Source of the DNA: Liriodendron chinense
Lineage: Eukaryota; Streptophyta; Magnoliopsida; Magnoliales; Magnoliaceae
DNA length: 64,000 nt
Assembly: GCA_003013855.2 (NCBI GenBank)
Contig: ML058469.1
Span: forward strand, 372,001-436,000
Reading direction: 5' to 3'
The notes under the pieces are model-generated. The model was not told the origin of the DNA. It saw nothing but the letters and a program-made list of their open reading frames with translations, and did not search any database. Positions 1 through 11,172 of this stretch are shown in pieces. The position numbers and the translations under genes are program-made. Every line of letters starts with the position of its first letter. Within the stretch, counting starts at the first letter, position 1.

Positions 1-151
1 GCATGATCCGGACGGACGGATCTCATCTTCGCGTTGAGATTTGTTAGTTTCCTCTGATTAAAAGTAGTTAGTTTCGTAATTTTATTATTTGAATATCTTC
101 CAACTGAATATACATGCATCTAGGGTTAGGTCATCGCATGCCCGTGCATCA
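1..151 (+). repeat. 3' end of the 5' LTR of Gyp-1
   Basis: Identical to 6047-6197 apart from two substitutions, and ending in GCATCA directly before a primer-binding site. The rest of this LTR lies before the window. Confidence 0.93.
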
Positions 152-155
152 ATTT

Positions 156-166
156 TGGTATCAGAG
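156..166 (+). promoter_or_regulatory. Primer-binding site of Gyp-1 (initiator-Met tRNA type)
   Basis: TGGTATCAGAG lies 4 bp after the LTR end and matches the complement of the 3' end of plant initiator Met-tRNA. The next base departs from the canonical TGGTATCAGAGC. Confidence 0.85.
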
Positions 167-455
167 AACAAGGTTCCTATCGTAGGTTGGTTTACCCAAA
201 ATTTCCCTTTTCGGTAATTTTTTTTCAAAGGAACCGGATAGCTCGACCCGCGTCCGACTCTGCGTAGGGGTCATAGTTTGTTGAGTCTAGTTAGCCTTTT
301 TTATCTAGATTTTGTTGAGTCCTCATATAGATCTAGGCCATATAGGATAACTTGCATTTCATTGAACTAGGATAGTCAAAACTACATTTAGATTTTTACC
401 TTTTTACACCTTTGCGCACCTAGATCTAGGGCCTTTCACATATCACTCCTGGTGT

Positions 456-1649
456 ATGCCCACGCGCACTGGTCGTGGGTTTGTTCTTCATAATACTATG
501 GACTCTAATCAAATTACCAAAGCTCTGGAGGGCCTAATTAAGAGAATTGATCAACAATTTCAGACCTTGAGAGGTGAGATCGCGCAGCAGTTTGCGCATC
601 AGGATGATAGGTTCACACGTTTAGAGGAGAAGGTCACGCGCTTAGAGGATGGCATCCAGACCACCACTTTAGATGGTCCTCAGGCAACCCCCGACACCGG
701 GGCAGTCGATCAGTCCCAATTTGTGGGCCCTGATCCGCCTAGGGATGATTTGGGCGCAGGTCAGGCCCGTGGGCTTGGCAATGGACGCGATGGGGCTCAT
801 CATCAGCCACCCCCACAGATTCGTGATCTTGTTTTCCCCACCCAGCGGGAGGGCCATGGTGGGGTGCGATATCTGCAACCTCAGAGATACCATGAGCAGG
901 ACACTGCTATTAGGGTCATAAAGGGCATCAAGGTTGACGCTCCTAGTTTTGATGGGAGACTGGACCCCAAAGTTTTTTCCGATTGGCTAGCAGACATGGA
1001 TCACTTCTTTCAGTGGCACGGTCTGCCAGACCCACAGCGGGTTGGATTCGCCAAGATGAAGTTAGTGGGCTAGGCAAAACTACATTGGGGAAATGTGGAG
1101 TGTCGCCGCGAGCGATCTAAAGAGGGGCCAGTTCACTTTTGGATTGAAATGAAAGAACTGTTGCGAGAGAAGTATGTTCCCCTTTCTTATAAGCAGAGGC
1201 TGTTGGATCAATGGCACACTTTGCGCCAAGAATCTATGAAGGTAACGGAATACATCGCCAAGTTCGATGAATACATGATGAGGTGCGATGTAGATGAGGA
1301 CCCTGCTGTGGTTCTCTCCCGTTTTCGTATGGGCCTCAGGCTTGACCTCCAGCGTGAGCTCATGCCTCATATGGTCACCAGCTTAGAGCACGCTTACCAG
1401 ATGGTGCAGGAACTGCAGCACTATGTGCGCCAATCTCCTGCTAGAGGGTTTGAGATTCGATCTACCGTGCCTAGAGTAGCTCCGCAGGGAGCGAGACCTC
1501 AGGTCGGAAATCAACCCAGAGCTCAACCTGGTACCCAACCAGTCAATAGAAATCGAGGTAACAATGTGGCTGGACCAAGTACTAGGACTGCGATGCCAGG
1601 GCAGTGCTACCGCTGTGGTGGCATGGGTCACATTGCCGCAAAGTGTTAA
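456..1649 (+). pseudogene. gag: Gyp-1 gag (capsid and nucleocapsid), broken by stops
   Basis: The frame starts with MPTRTGRG, an opening shared with Gyp-3 gag at 12419. A coiled-coil-like stretch follows, then a retrotransposon-gag domain with W-L-x-D-M-D-H-F-F near 985 and the Y-x-x-K-F-x-E-Y-M-M block near 1250. It ends with a CCHC zinc knuckle, CYRCGGMGHIAAKC, at 1608-1649. A TAG at 1071-1073 sits where relatives have Gln, and a TAA at 1647-1649 follows the last Cys of the knuckle. Both halves are in the same frame, so the only lesions here are nonsense changes. It would form the virus-like particle in which the element is reverse transcribed. Confidence 0.9.
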
Positions 1650-1700
1650 AATAGGGGTAGATGTATTGCCTTTGTTTTTTAACACTCTACAGAAGAAGAA

Positions 1701-2204
1701 GTGGCATATGAAGTTGAAGGTGACCAGAATGATGAGGAAATCATCGTCCAATCCCTTGAGCTGGCTAGTGATGCCGATGATGATACTGTGGAGACAACCC
1801 CACTTGCTGTGGTGAGATGCGCTTTGGCCGAGGTGAAGGAAAGTGATGATTGGTGCAGAACCACTATCTTCCACACTTACGCCAAGTGTGGAGATAAGAG
1901 CTGCAAAGTGATCATAGACAATGGGAGCTGTAAGAATGTAGTTTCTCCAAGTACTTTGAGTCGCCTGGGGTTGAAACCAGTCCCTCACCCCAACCCATAC
2001 CGAGTTTCTTGGGTTGGTGCGACATCCCTTCCTGTGACTCAACGATGCCTTGTTCCAATTGAATTCGGACCATACAAGGACAAGTTGTGGTGTAATGTGG
2101 TCACGATGGACGTTGGCCATATCATCTTGGGGTGGCCATGGCTCTTTGACAAAGATGTCACGATATTCGGGCGTACGAATAATTGTGTGTTTAAGCATGA
2201 ATGA
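1701..2204 (+). pseudogene. pol: Gyp-1 aspartic protease segment of pol
   Basis: This is in the same frame as gag, separated by TAA codons at 1647 and about 1680. It contains a retropepsin-like domain: C-K-V-I-I-D-N-G-S-C-K-N-V near 1900, with D-N-G-S at the position of the usual D-S/T-G active-site triad, followed by L-G-L-K-P and a later I-I-L-G-W-P-W block. The second residue of the triad is Asn, as in several plant Gypsy lineages, so that alone does not show inactivation. A TGA closes the frame at 2202-2204, and a further TAG lies about 95 bp on, before the reverse transcriptase. Confidence 0.83.
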
Positions 2205-2360
2205 AAGAAGCTTGTCTTAAGCCCGCTCCCTCCCAAATCGTCCATAGGAGCGAAAGATGTTGCGTCTCTAGGCAGTTCTAAGAGTCAAAGGGCACCTTAG
2301 TCAAAGTCTCTCCACATCATAGATGCTAAGGAGTTTGAGAGAGAGGCCAAAGCGGGGACT

Positions 2361-3800
2361 ATGGTGTACGTCTTACTGGCTAGAGAGAGTACACCCGAGG
2401 TTGCCATAGGGTTACCCCAGGAGGTTCGTTTAGTCCTAGAGGAGTTTCGGGATGTCTTCCCTGAGGACCTTCCAGACGAGCTCCCACCGATGCGGGACAT
2501 TCAGCATGCAATAGATCTTGTCCCAGGGGCGACCCTACCAAACTTCCCTCACTACAGAATGAATGCCACCGAACATACCGACTTGAAGAGGCAAGTGGAT
2601 GAATTGCTTAAAAAGGGATTTATTCGTGAGAGTATGAGCCCGTGCGCCGTGCCTGCGCTTCTTATGCCAAAGAAAGATGGCACGTGGCGCATGTGTGTTG
2701 ATAGTAGAGCCATAAACAAGATTACTGTCAAGTATCGGTTTCCCATCCCGAGGCTTGATGACATGCTTGACATGATGGCCACCTCTACTATCTTTTCGAA
2801 AATTGACCTTAAGAGTGGTTATCACCAAATTCGTGTTCGCCCAGGAGATGAGTGGAAGACTGCCTTGAAGACGAAGGACGGGCTGTATGAGTGGTTGGTT
2901 ATGCCCTTTGGGTTAACCAATGCTCCCTGTACATTTATGAGGGTGATGACCCAGGTGCCGCGACCTATTATGAGTAAGTTCTTAGTTGTGTACTTTGATG
3001 ATATCCTTATCTATAATACTTCTCCTACCCAGCACCTTGAACACTTGAGGCAGGTCTGCAACGCCCTGCGAGCAGAAAAGCTTTATGCGAACCTCAAGAA
3101 GTGTTCCTTCTTGACTTCCAGAGTTATCTTCCTGGGGTTCGTTGTTTCGTCAGAGGGTATGTCTGCAGACCCTGAGAAAGTCAAGGCCATTATCAATTGG
3201 CCCGAGCCGCGTAATATACACGACGTGCGAAGCTTTCACGGCCTAGCTACGTTCTATCGGAGGTTCATCCATGGATTTAACTCTATTATGGCTCCCATAA
3301 CAGATTGCATAAGAAAATGGGAGTTCCAATGGACTAAAGCTGCGACACAGGCTTTTTCTGAAATCAAGAAGAAGATGACGGAAGTGCCTGTCATGTGTCT
3401 ACCTGACTTCTCTAAAGTCTTTGAGGTGGCGTGTGACGCGTCAGGACTTGCCATAGGGGGAGTGTTAAGCCAAGAGGGACATCCTGTGGCCTTTTTCAGT
3501 GAGAAACTGAATGAGGCTAAACAACGCTACTCCACCTACGACAAAGTTCTATGCGGTTGTGCAATCATTGCGCCATTAGCGGCATTATTTATTACCGCAA
3601 GAATTTGTCTTGCTCTCTGATCATGAGGCCTTGAAATATTTGAGCTCTCAAAAGAAGTTAAGCCCTAGGCATGCCACGTGGGCTCAATTTCTTCAAGAGT
3701 ATACATTTGTACTTAAGCACAAGGCCGGGAAAGAGAATAAGGTTGCTGACGCGCTTAGTCGTCGTGTCATGACGTTGCGGTCCATGAGCGTTGAAGTTAC
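2361..3800 (+). pseudogene. pol: Gyp-1 reverse transcriptase and RNase H segment of pol
   Basis: The reverse transcriptase is nearly full length: the entry block near 2480 (L-P-P-M-R-D-I-Q-H-A-I-D), W-R-M-C-V-D-S-R near 2690, F-S-K-I-D-L-K-S-G-Y near 2800, L-V-M-P-F-G-L-T-N-A-P near 2895, and the catalytic Y-F-D-D at 2991-3002. The RNase H part begins with F-E-V-A-C-D-A-S-G near 3420. A frameshift near 3555, just after the S-T-Y-D-K block, moves the reading to another frame, in which F/L-S-D-H-E-A-L and V-A-D-A-L-S-R-R follow. The enzyme would copy element RNA into DNA, but it cannot be made whole from this copy. Confidence 0.92.
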
Positions 3801-3849
3801 AGGCTTTGAGCAACTCAAGGGTGAGTACTCAACTTGTCCTGACTTTGGG

Positions 3850-5457
3850 ACCATTTATGCGTCGTTGTCTAGTGACCCACCCTCGAGGAGTGCTGAGTTT
3901 GTCCCTACAGACGGATATCTTTTTAGAGGGGACAAGCTCTGCATCCCACGTACATCCCTCGGTGATTTTCTAGTATGGGAGCTTCATGCTGGAGGGATGG
4001 CAGGTCACTTTGGTAGAGATAAAACAGTTGCCCTGGTTTCTGATCGTTTCCATTGGCCTAATCTCCAGCGAGATGTGGCCAAGATTATAGGGCAGTGTCG
4101 GACATGTCAACTGGCAAAGCAGAGGAAACAGAATACAGGCTTATACACTCCTTTGCCAGTTCCACATGTCCCGTGGCAAGATGTCAATGGATTTCGTGCT
4201 TGGGCTTCCCAATACTATTCGTAAGCATGATTTCATACTGTGGTCGTTGATCGGTTTTCTAAGATGGCCCATTTCCTACCCTATTATAAGACCTCAGATA
4301 CCTCCCACATTGCTAAGATATTCTTTCAGGAGGTTGTGCGACTTCATGGGGTACCTAGATCCATCGTGTCTGACAGAGATACTAGGTTCACTAGTTATTT
4401 TTGGAAGACTCTCTGGCATCTTTTGGGTACGAGGCTTCAATTTTCTTCAGCATATCATCCTCAGTCGGATGGTCAAACAGAGGTAATGAACCGTAGCCTA
4501 GGGAATTTGTTGAGATGTCTAGTTGGAGACCACCACAGGACCTGGGACACTGTTATTCCTACAGCAGAGTTCGCTTATAACTCTTCAGTGAACAGGTCCA
4601 CAGGAATGAGCCCATTTGAAATTGTTTCAAGTCTTAGACCCCGAGCCCCCATAGATTTGATCCCCATGGCTACCCCACAGCGTCCTTCAGAGTTAGGAGA
4701 GTCATTTGCCCATCATATACATGCATTGCATAGTGAGATCAAAAGGAAGATTAATTCAAGTAATGAACATTATAAACTTTCTGCTGACACTCACAGGAGA
4801 TTTAGGGAATTTCAGCCTGGAGATGACGTCATGGTTCGTATTAGGTTTGATCGGTTTCCACCTGGATCCGTGAAGAAGCTTCATGCCCGTAGCATAGGCC
4901 CACATAAAATTGTGAAAAGGTTGGGGTCTAACGCTTATGTTGTCGATATCCCTCCTACCATGGGCATCAGTTCCACATTTAATGTGGAAGATCTAGTTCC
5001 CTATCACGAGCCATTACCTCTATCCGTTGTTTCCCCTGTTTCTTCCCAGACCTCCCCTATATATGGACCTTGGCCACAGCTTGACCTCCCTATACCCATC
5101 TTACCTTCTCTTCCTTCTGCACCGAGAAGAGACGAGATAGAAGAAATTTTGGACTCCGAGTTGGTTTCTACTCGCTCAGGGGGTTACCAGAAATTCCTAA
5201 TCAAGTGAAGGAACAGGCCTATTGCAGATAACTCTTGGATTACCGAGACAGAGCTACAGCGTATCGATCCAGACATGCTTGAGCGGTACAGGAGTTCACT
5301 TTCGCCAGTGGCGAATTCTTCCCACCCGGGGAGAATTGATGCGGACATCAGTGGTGCACCCTTTAGAATGTACCAGAGGAGGCGACGTCGCAGATTGAGT
5401 GTTGGAGCAGACGAGTTGATGTGGATGGACGCCGGGCCCCTTGGGCCCATTTTCTGA
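3850..5457 (+). pseudogene. pol: Gyp-1 integrase and chromodomain-like C-terminus
   Basis: The HHCC zinc domain is visible (H-A-G-G-M-A-G-H ... C-R-T-C near 3985-4115), then the catalytic core with M-D-F-V-L-G near 4187, V-S-D-R-D near 4370 and the A-Y-H-P-Q-S-D-G-Q-T-E block near 4450. One-base lesions around 4170-4240 shift the frame twice. Near 5135 E-I-E-E-I-L-D ... Y-Q-K-F-L-I-K is the start of a chromodomain-type fold, cut by TGA at 5206. The reading then continues (L-E-R-Y-R-S-S-L-S-P-V) through the 3' LTR boundary at 5337 and ends at 5457 in an Arg-rich tail. Confidence 0.85.
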
Positions 5458-6197
5458 CGCGTTACGAGTACGCGAGATGCAGGATTGCCCAGGAGCATCA
5501 TGACCGCTGGACCATGGAGCGGATTTACGTTTAGGCGCTTTAGTGTCGTTATTTACTTTAGGCGTTTTTATGTTATTTCTTTAGTTTTCAGGCACTTTAG
5601 TGCACTTTTTAATTTCGTAGCTTATATATACTGTGAGAAACCCTATCGAGATATTATTGAATGAATAAAAAATTTGTGAGTTTCTTCCTCTTTGTTTGAG
5701 AGATTAGGGTTTCAGGATTGGCCCTCGGGTGTTGAGGATTCCACTCCGGAATTTCCGTTTTTCTCTTCTCTATTTCTTCAAGGTGCGAGGAAAGGTAAGC
5801 TTCTTTTTATTCCCAATTCGTGCTTCATGAAAACCCATTGCTTTTCGACATCCCTCGTCCTTTTCTGAACCCCCCCCCCCCCCCCCCCCCCCCCCCTCTT
5901 CTTTTGGGTACGATCGAAAAGAGGGATTCCTAGCCATGAGAGCCGGATCCAAACTTGACTGTGGACTGGTCTATGTTAGATCTGGGATATCCTCATATCC
6001 CTAGATCCTCCTTATTTTACGATTTTACATGGTTTTATGTGAAGGGGCATGATCCGGACGGACGGATCTCATCTTCGCGTTGAGATTTGTTAGTTTCCTC
6101 TGATTGAAAGTAGTTAGTTTCGTAATTTTATTATTTGAATATCTTCCAACTGAATATACATGCATCTAGGGTTAGGTCATCGCATGCCCTTGCATCA
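5337..6197 (+). repeat. 3' LTR of Gyp-1 (861 bp)
   Basis: Starts TGATGCGGACATCAG after the purine-rich GGGGAGAA and ends GCATCA. It has a TATA-like stretch at 5622-5630 and AATAAA near 5662. A run of 27 C residues lies at 5870-5896. The first 120 bp can also be read as the end of pol. Confidence 0.9.
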
Positions 6198-7440
6198 AGA
6201 TGACTACCTTTAGGCAGGGCCCACACGAGGCCATCTGGAAGACCCCACATGCATTGGGCGTGCATCTGGAAGACCCCATCTTGGGAAGATGCATGTGGGC
6301 TGCATTTTGGAGTTTAGTTTCAGTCGTAGGATCGAGTTTTGAGTCGATCCAATTGTTGGATCGCGGAGTAGACATCAAACTACGCAGCCGTATCGTTCTC
6401 TATGGCTTGGAGATGATTACCTTTAGGCGGGGCCATCTGGAAGACCCCACATGCATTGGACGTGCATCTGGAAGACCCCATCTTGGGAAGATGCATGTGG
6501 GCTGCATTTTGGAGTTTAGTTTCAGTCGTAGGATCGAGTTTTGAGTCGATCCAACCGTTTGATCACGTTTCCAACTGTTGGATCATAGTATTGATGGGTC
6601 CCATAGGTTTAGTTTTTATTGGGACATGTTTCTTTACTTATTTTGAGACTTTTGAGTGGTTTGGATTATCAGTTTTATGTCTGGAAGTGATTCTACATCA
6701 TTAGGGTACTTTCAGGGAAGTAAGGGCATTGGGTCTTTTTGAACATTTTTTATTATAAATAGAAGAGGGCCTTGGATGTCCAGCCCTAGTGGAGTTTTGT
6801 GAAAGAAAACTGAGAGAAAAAAAATCTCCCCAGGGCATGTGCATGCATGAGTTCGCTTTCTCGCTGAAGTGGTCCCTTCGTGGACGTTTATTTCTTTGTT
6901 TTCTCGCATCCTTCTTCAACTTATATTGCTGGAAATCAGATTTCAGAAAGTACATGGCTGGAAATTGGTATTTTCTCTCTTTTTTGGGCGTCCTGGGTAA
7001 GATTTAAGCAAAACACTAGTTCCAATCTTGAGCACATGCATTCCCTAGCAAAACCCCCTCTGAGAATTCTGTTTTTTTTAACCCTAACCCTGACCCTAAT
7101 TTCCCAAAATCCCCTTTTGAATCCCAAATTCCTAAACCTAATTCACATTTGTTTGAATCCAGTTGGTTCCAAATCTGAAATTCATTCTCAATTACTATTT
7201 TCTCATTGAGTTGAACCTATCCTATACTAAGATTGGATGTCCTTGCGTCCAAGGGGCTCATAATTGATCCCTTTATGAGAAACGAGTACTTTGGGATGGA
7301 ATTCTAAGGGTTTCAACCTAGTTTTCTTTAATTTAATTGTGGACAGAAATATTTTTTTTTAATATTTTTTATTAAGATTATTCATGCGTCAATTGATCTC
7401 ACACATCACGTCTTAATGGCTTTCCCTTCATCCTGCATCA
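6198..7440 (+). repeat. 5' LTR of Gyp-2 with an internal 213-bp tandem duplication
   Basis: Matches 19515-20555. It ends CTGCATCA at 7440. A TATAAATA box lies at 6754-6761, equivalent to 19871-19878 in the 3' LTR. The first part is doubled: 6198-6360 is repeated from 6411, separated by LTR-start sequence (6361-6410) that corresponds to about 19466-19514. The true left end is missing because Gyp-1 abuts it. Confidence 0.87.
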
Positions 7441-7444
7441 AATT

Positions 7445-7458
7445 TGGTATCAGAGCCA
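7445..7458 (+). promoter_or_regulatory. Primer-binding site of Gyp-2
   Basis: TGGTATCAGAGCCA, 4 bp after the LTR end: the canonical initiator-Met tRNA priming site of plant LTR elements. The 7459-7785 leader after it shows no gene. Confidence 0.92.
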
Positions 7459-7785
7459 GTTTAGTGTAGGCTAGGTGTTTGTTGAAATTCCTGAGTCAAT
7501 GGTTTAGCATTAAAGTCCAAAATCAGGTTGCTGATTTTTTTTTTGTCCATTGTTTTAGGGGACTGCATGTAGCTGGAAATTACAAATTTTGGGACTTTTG
7601 AGGCCCCAACTGCTGGATTTTCTGATTTCTAGGGTGTTTTTATCACACTAGTATTGTCCAAAGTGTTTAGGGTCCTTAGTTGCATCCTTCATAGCATCCA
7701 CATTCATCATATAGCTTCTAGGATCATTGTTCATTGTTTCATAGTCCCTAGTTGTTTTAGAAACCCTGATATTAGTGTCCTAGAG

Positions 7786-8910
7786 TATGCAAACTCGCAC
7801 CGGCCGAGGTTTTGGCTTCTCCTATTTTGAACATGGAACAGATCAACAAGGTCCTTGAGAGGATCAACCGCTGTTTGCCGGCCATTGAGAACTAGAATAG
7901 GACCACTACTACCGCCTTAACTGTGAGCAACCGCCAAATTGCGCAACTTGAGGCATAGTCCAGGGCTACCCCCAACAATGGGAATTACCACCAGTCTCAT
8001 GTGGTTGACATCCTGGGTGAGGTAGTGATTGACGATAATCCACCCCATGAGACGCCTGTTAGGAACAACAGTCGTAGAAATTTTGGCCAAGGGGCCAGAT
8101 AGGTAGGTCATCGTGCTTAAGAAGCTCGTAGAGATTGGCGGGATCCATATGACCCAAATGAGGGGGTCATGGAGCACGTGAAAGTAGAGTCGCCAAATTT
8201 TGATGGCCGCTTGGACCCGACTTACTTCCTTGATTGGTTGGTTAACATGGACCACTTCCTTGAGTGGCACAACATGACAGGCGGCCGTCGAGTGAGGTTT
8301 GTCAAGATGAAATTAACGGGTCAAGCCAAGTTCTTCTGGACCAACATAGAGCGGAAAGTAGCGCAGCGGGGAGAGGAACCCATAGCCTCTTAGGTTGAGA
8401 TGAAAGAAATACTTAAGTAAAAGTATGTCCCGCTTTCTAACCAAGATCGTCTGTTGGACCAGTGGCAGTCCTTGAAACGAGGGTCAATGTCTGTGTCAGA
8501 ATACGTCGGGAAGTTTGAAGAGTACATGATGCGACGTAGTATAGACGAGTCCCCTTTTGTGACTCTGTCTCGTTTCAGGACAGGCCTGCTTGCAGATTTG
8601 AGGCGTGAGCTCATTCCCCACACTGTTGGTACCCTAGAGGAGGCCTACCTTAGGGTAGAGGAACTAGAGCGTTACCTAGTGCAACCAACCACGAAGAAGT
8701 TTGGGTTTCGTGATTCCAATAGCAAGTTTACTCCTCAGGGAAATAGACCTAGTTATGGAAACCAGACTTTGAGCTTCAACTAGTGCTCCTACCCATAACA
8801 GAGATGCTAAGGGTAAGGGTCAAGTTGGCACTAGTTTCCAGGGAGTTGAGCCAAGGCAGTGTCTACGCTGCAAGGGCTATGGCCACATAGCAAGACAATG
8901 CCCTAACAAG
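7786..8910 (+). pseudogene. gag: Gyp-2 gag, broken
   Basis: The start MQTRTGRG at 7786 parallels Gyp-1 (456) and Gyp-3 (12419). The capsid-like domain is clear from 8169 to 8783: F-D-G-R-L-D-P, D-W-L-V-N-M-D-H-F-L, then S-V-S-E-Y-V-G-K-F-E-E-Y-M-M-R. The CCHC knuckle CLRCKGYGHIARQC is at 8860-8901. Stops interrupt it, including a TAG at 8100-8102, and the frame shifts between 8400 and 8450 and again near 8780. Several of these stops sit where the family has Gln. Confidence 0.86.
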
Positions 8911-8940
8911 AGTAGTGCACTGGTGATATCTGAGGCCATT

Positions 8941-11172
8941 TAGAATGATGAGAATGTTGTGGATGAACATGTTGAAGAAGAACATAAGCCTGAGATTGGT
9001 GCCAGTGATGAGGAGTCAGATGACCAGGATGATAACCATCTTGCAGTTGTTAGGTGCACATTTGCGCAAGCAAAAGTGAATGACGACTGGCGATGAAACA
9101 CGATCTTTTACACATATACCAAATGTGGAGAAAAGAACTGTAAAGGGATCGTGGATAGTGGCAGTTGTGCCAATGTGGTCTCTTCGGGTACAGTGATCAG
9201 CTTGGTTTGGAAGCCGAACCCACCCGCAACCCTATTGAGTCTCTTGGGTTGACGATACTTCTATTCTGGTCTCATAGCAGTGTTGTATTCCTGTCCAGTT
9301 TGGGTCGTATAAGGACACGCTGTGGTGTGATGTGGTTCCCATGGATGTCGGCCACATCATTTTAGGAAGGCCATGGCTATATGATATGGATGTTACCATA
9401 TTCGGTCGCTTGAATGTGTGTACATTCCTTTTTAGGGCAATAAAATCAAACTTTCTCCCCTCCCTCCCAAAAGCGCGCCATAAAAGAAGGAGACCACCAA
9501 AGGAGGTGATCTTGGCAGTTCGAGGAAATCCGCTTCCAAATCTCTCCATGTTATAAATGCAAAAGAATTTAAGGGAGAGACTAGAAGGGATTTGGAGGTG
9601 TATGCTCTCGTGGCTAGAGAGACTACACCCCAGGTTAGTGTAGGGTTATCCCGAGAGGTGCTCCCGGTTGTAGAAGAGTTCAGGGATGTTTTTCCTAACG
9701 ATCTCTCGGATGAGCTTCCACCTACGAGGGACATTCGGCATGCCATTGATCTTGTCCCTGGGCCGACTCTCCCAAACCTTCCTCGTTATCGAATGAACCC
9801 CACAAAGCATGCAGAGTTTAAGAGACAAGTTGATGAGCTTCTCAAAAAGGGGTTTCTTCGAGAAAGCATGAGCCCATGTGCTGTGCCCGCCCTTTTGACG
9901 CCCAAGAAGGATGGCAGGTGGCGAATGTGTGTGGATAGCGTTAAGTATCAACAAGATTACCGTTAAGTATCGGTTTCCTATACCGCGTCTTGACGATATG
10001 TTGGACATGATGGCCAACGCTACCATCTTCTAAAAAATTGACCTCAAAAGTGGGTATCATCAAATCTGTATTCGCCTAGTTGATGAGTGGAAAACCGCGT
10101 TTAAAACTAAAGATGGGTTATACGAGTGGTTGGTTATGCCTTTTGGTTTGACCAATGCACCCAGTACTTTTATGCGGGTGATGACCCAGGTGTTGAGGCC
10201 TTTTATGGGGAAGTTTTTGGTCATGTATTTCGACGACATCCTCATATATAGTAAGACCAAGGAACTTCATTTCCACCACTTGAGGCAAATTTGTGGGATC
10301 CTTAGGGCAGAAAAGTTGTATGCCAATCTTAAGAAGTGGGCGCTCTTGTCGAGCAATGTCATTTTCTTAGGGTTCATAGTGTCGTCTGAGGGCATGTCTG
10401 CGGATCCTGAGAAAGTCAAGGCCATAGTGAGTTGGCCTGAACTGCGCAATATTCACAAGGTGTGTAGCTTTCATGGCTTAACAACCTTTCTAGGCGATTC
10501 ATTAGAGGGTTTAGTTCTATTATGGCTCCCATCACAGATTGTATTAAAAAGGGGGGGTTCCAATGGACTAAAGCAGCCTCTAGGGCGTTTAAGGAGATAA
10601 AAGTCAAGATGACCGAAAACTCCTGTCACGTGACTACCTAATTTCTCTAAGGTCTTTGAAGTCGCTTGTGACGCATCCGGCGTAGGTATAGGTGGAGTGC
10701 TCGGTCAGGAAAGGCACCCTGTCGCCTTCTTTAACGAGAAGCTGAATGAGGCGAAGCAGAAATACTCCACCTATGACAAATAATTGTATGCGGTTGTGCA
10801 GTCATTGCACCATTGGTGGCATTATTTGTTATCGCAGGAGTTCGTCGTATTCTCTGATCATGAGGCCTTGCGCTACTTGAACTCTCAAAAGAAGCTGAAC
10901 CTAAGGCATGCTAAGTGGGTCCAATTTCTTCAGGAGTATACTTTTGTGCTAAAGCATAGGGCCGGGGTCGAGAATAAACCTACTGATGCCCTGAGTCGTA
11001 GGGTAGTGTTGCTCCAATCCCCGAGTGTCGAGGTTACTGGGTTTGGGCATTTAAAGGAGGATTATCCTAGTTGCCCAGATTTTGGAGAAGTGCACGCGTC
11101 TTTGTTAGATGGTCAGTCTAGGCCTAGTAGTGAGTATGTCGTAGCAAATGAGTTTTTGTTTAGCGGAGATAG
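8941..11172 (+). pseudogene. pol: Gyp-2 pol, first part: protease, reverse transcriptase, RNase H
   Basis: Protease sequence is near 9130-9420 (I-V-D-S-G-S-C-A-N-V, so D-S-G is kept). Reverse transcriptase spans 9650-10430 with W-R-M-C-V-D-S near 9920, L-V-M-P-F-G-L-T-N-A-P near 10130 and Y-F-D-D-I-L near 10227. RNase H follows to about 11010, ending T-D-A-L-S-R-R. Frameshifts and stops occur near 9950, 10032, 10490 and 10782. The frame is cut at 11172 by the insertion of Gyp-3. An accidental frame runs from RNase H across the junction into the Gyp-3 LTR and stops at 11257. Confidence 0.9.
11168..11172 (+). repeat. Left target-site duplication of Gyp-3 (GATAG)
   Basis: GATAG directly before TGATGAGG of the Gyp-3 5' LTR. 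The second copy is 18026-18030. Confidence 0.95.

Larger units (their letters stand above)
1..6197 (+). mobile_element. Gyp-1: Ty3/Gypsy chromodomain LTR retrotransposon, 5' LTR cut by window start
   Basis: The element runs from the last 151 bp of its 5' LTR to the end of its 3' LTR at 6197. The order PBS, gag, protease, reverse transcriptase, RNase H, integrase, chromodomain-like end, 3' LTR is that of Ty3/Gypsy chromoviruses. Bases 1-151 align without gaps to 6047-6197 with two substitutions, so the visible LTR parts are about 98.7% identical. Despite this, gag and pol carry several in-frame stops and frameshifts. After 6197 the sequence continues as the Gyp-2 LTR (compare 19515 onward), so Gyp-1 probably inserted there, with AGATG (6198-6202) as the right-hand target copy. 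The left copy lies outside the window. Confidence 0.92.

Noticed and set aside
7075..7140. Telomere-like CCCTAACCCTGACCC words
   Set aside because: Only two or three irregular units within an LTR. The equivalent site in the 3' LTR (about 20200) keeps only part of it.
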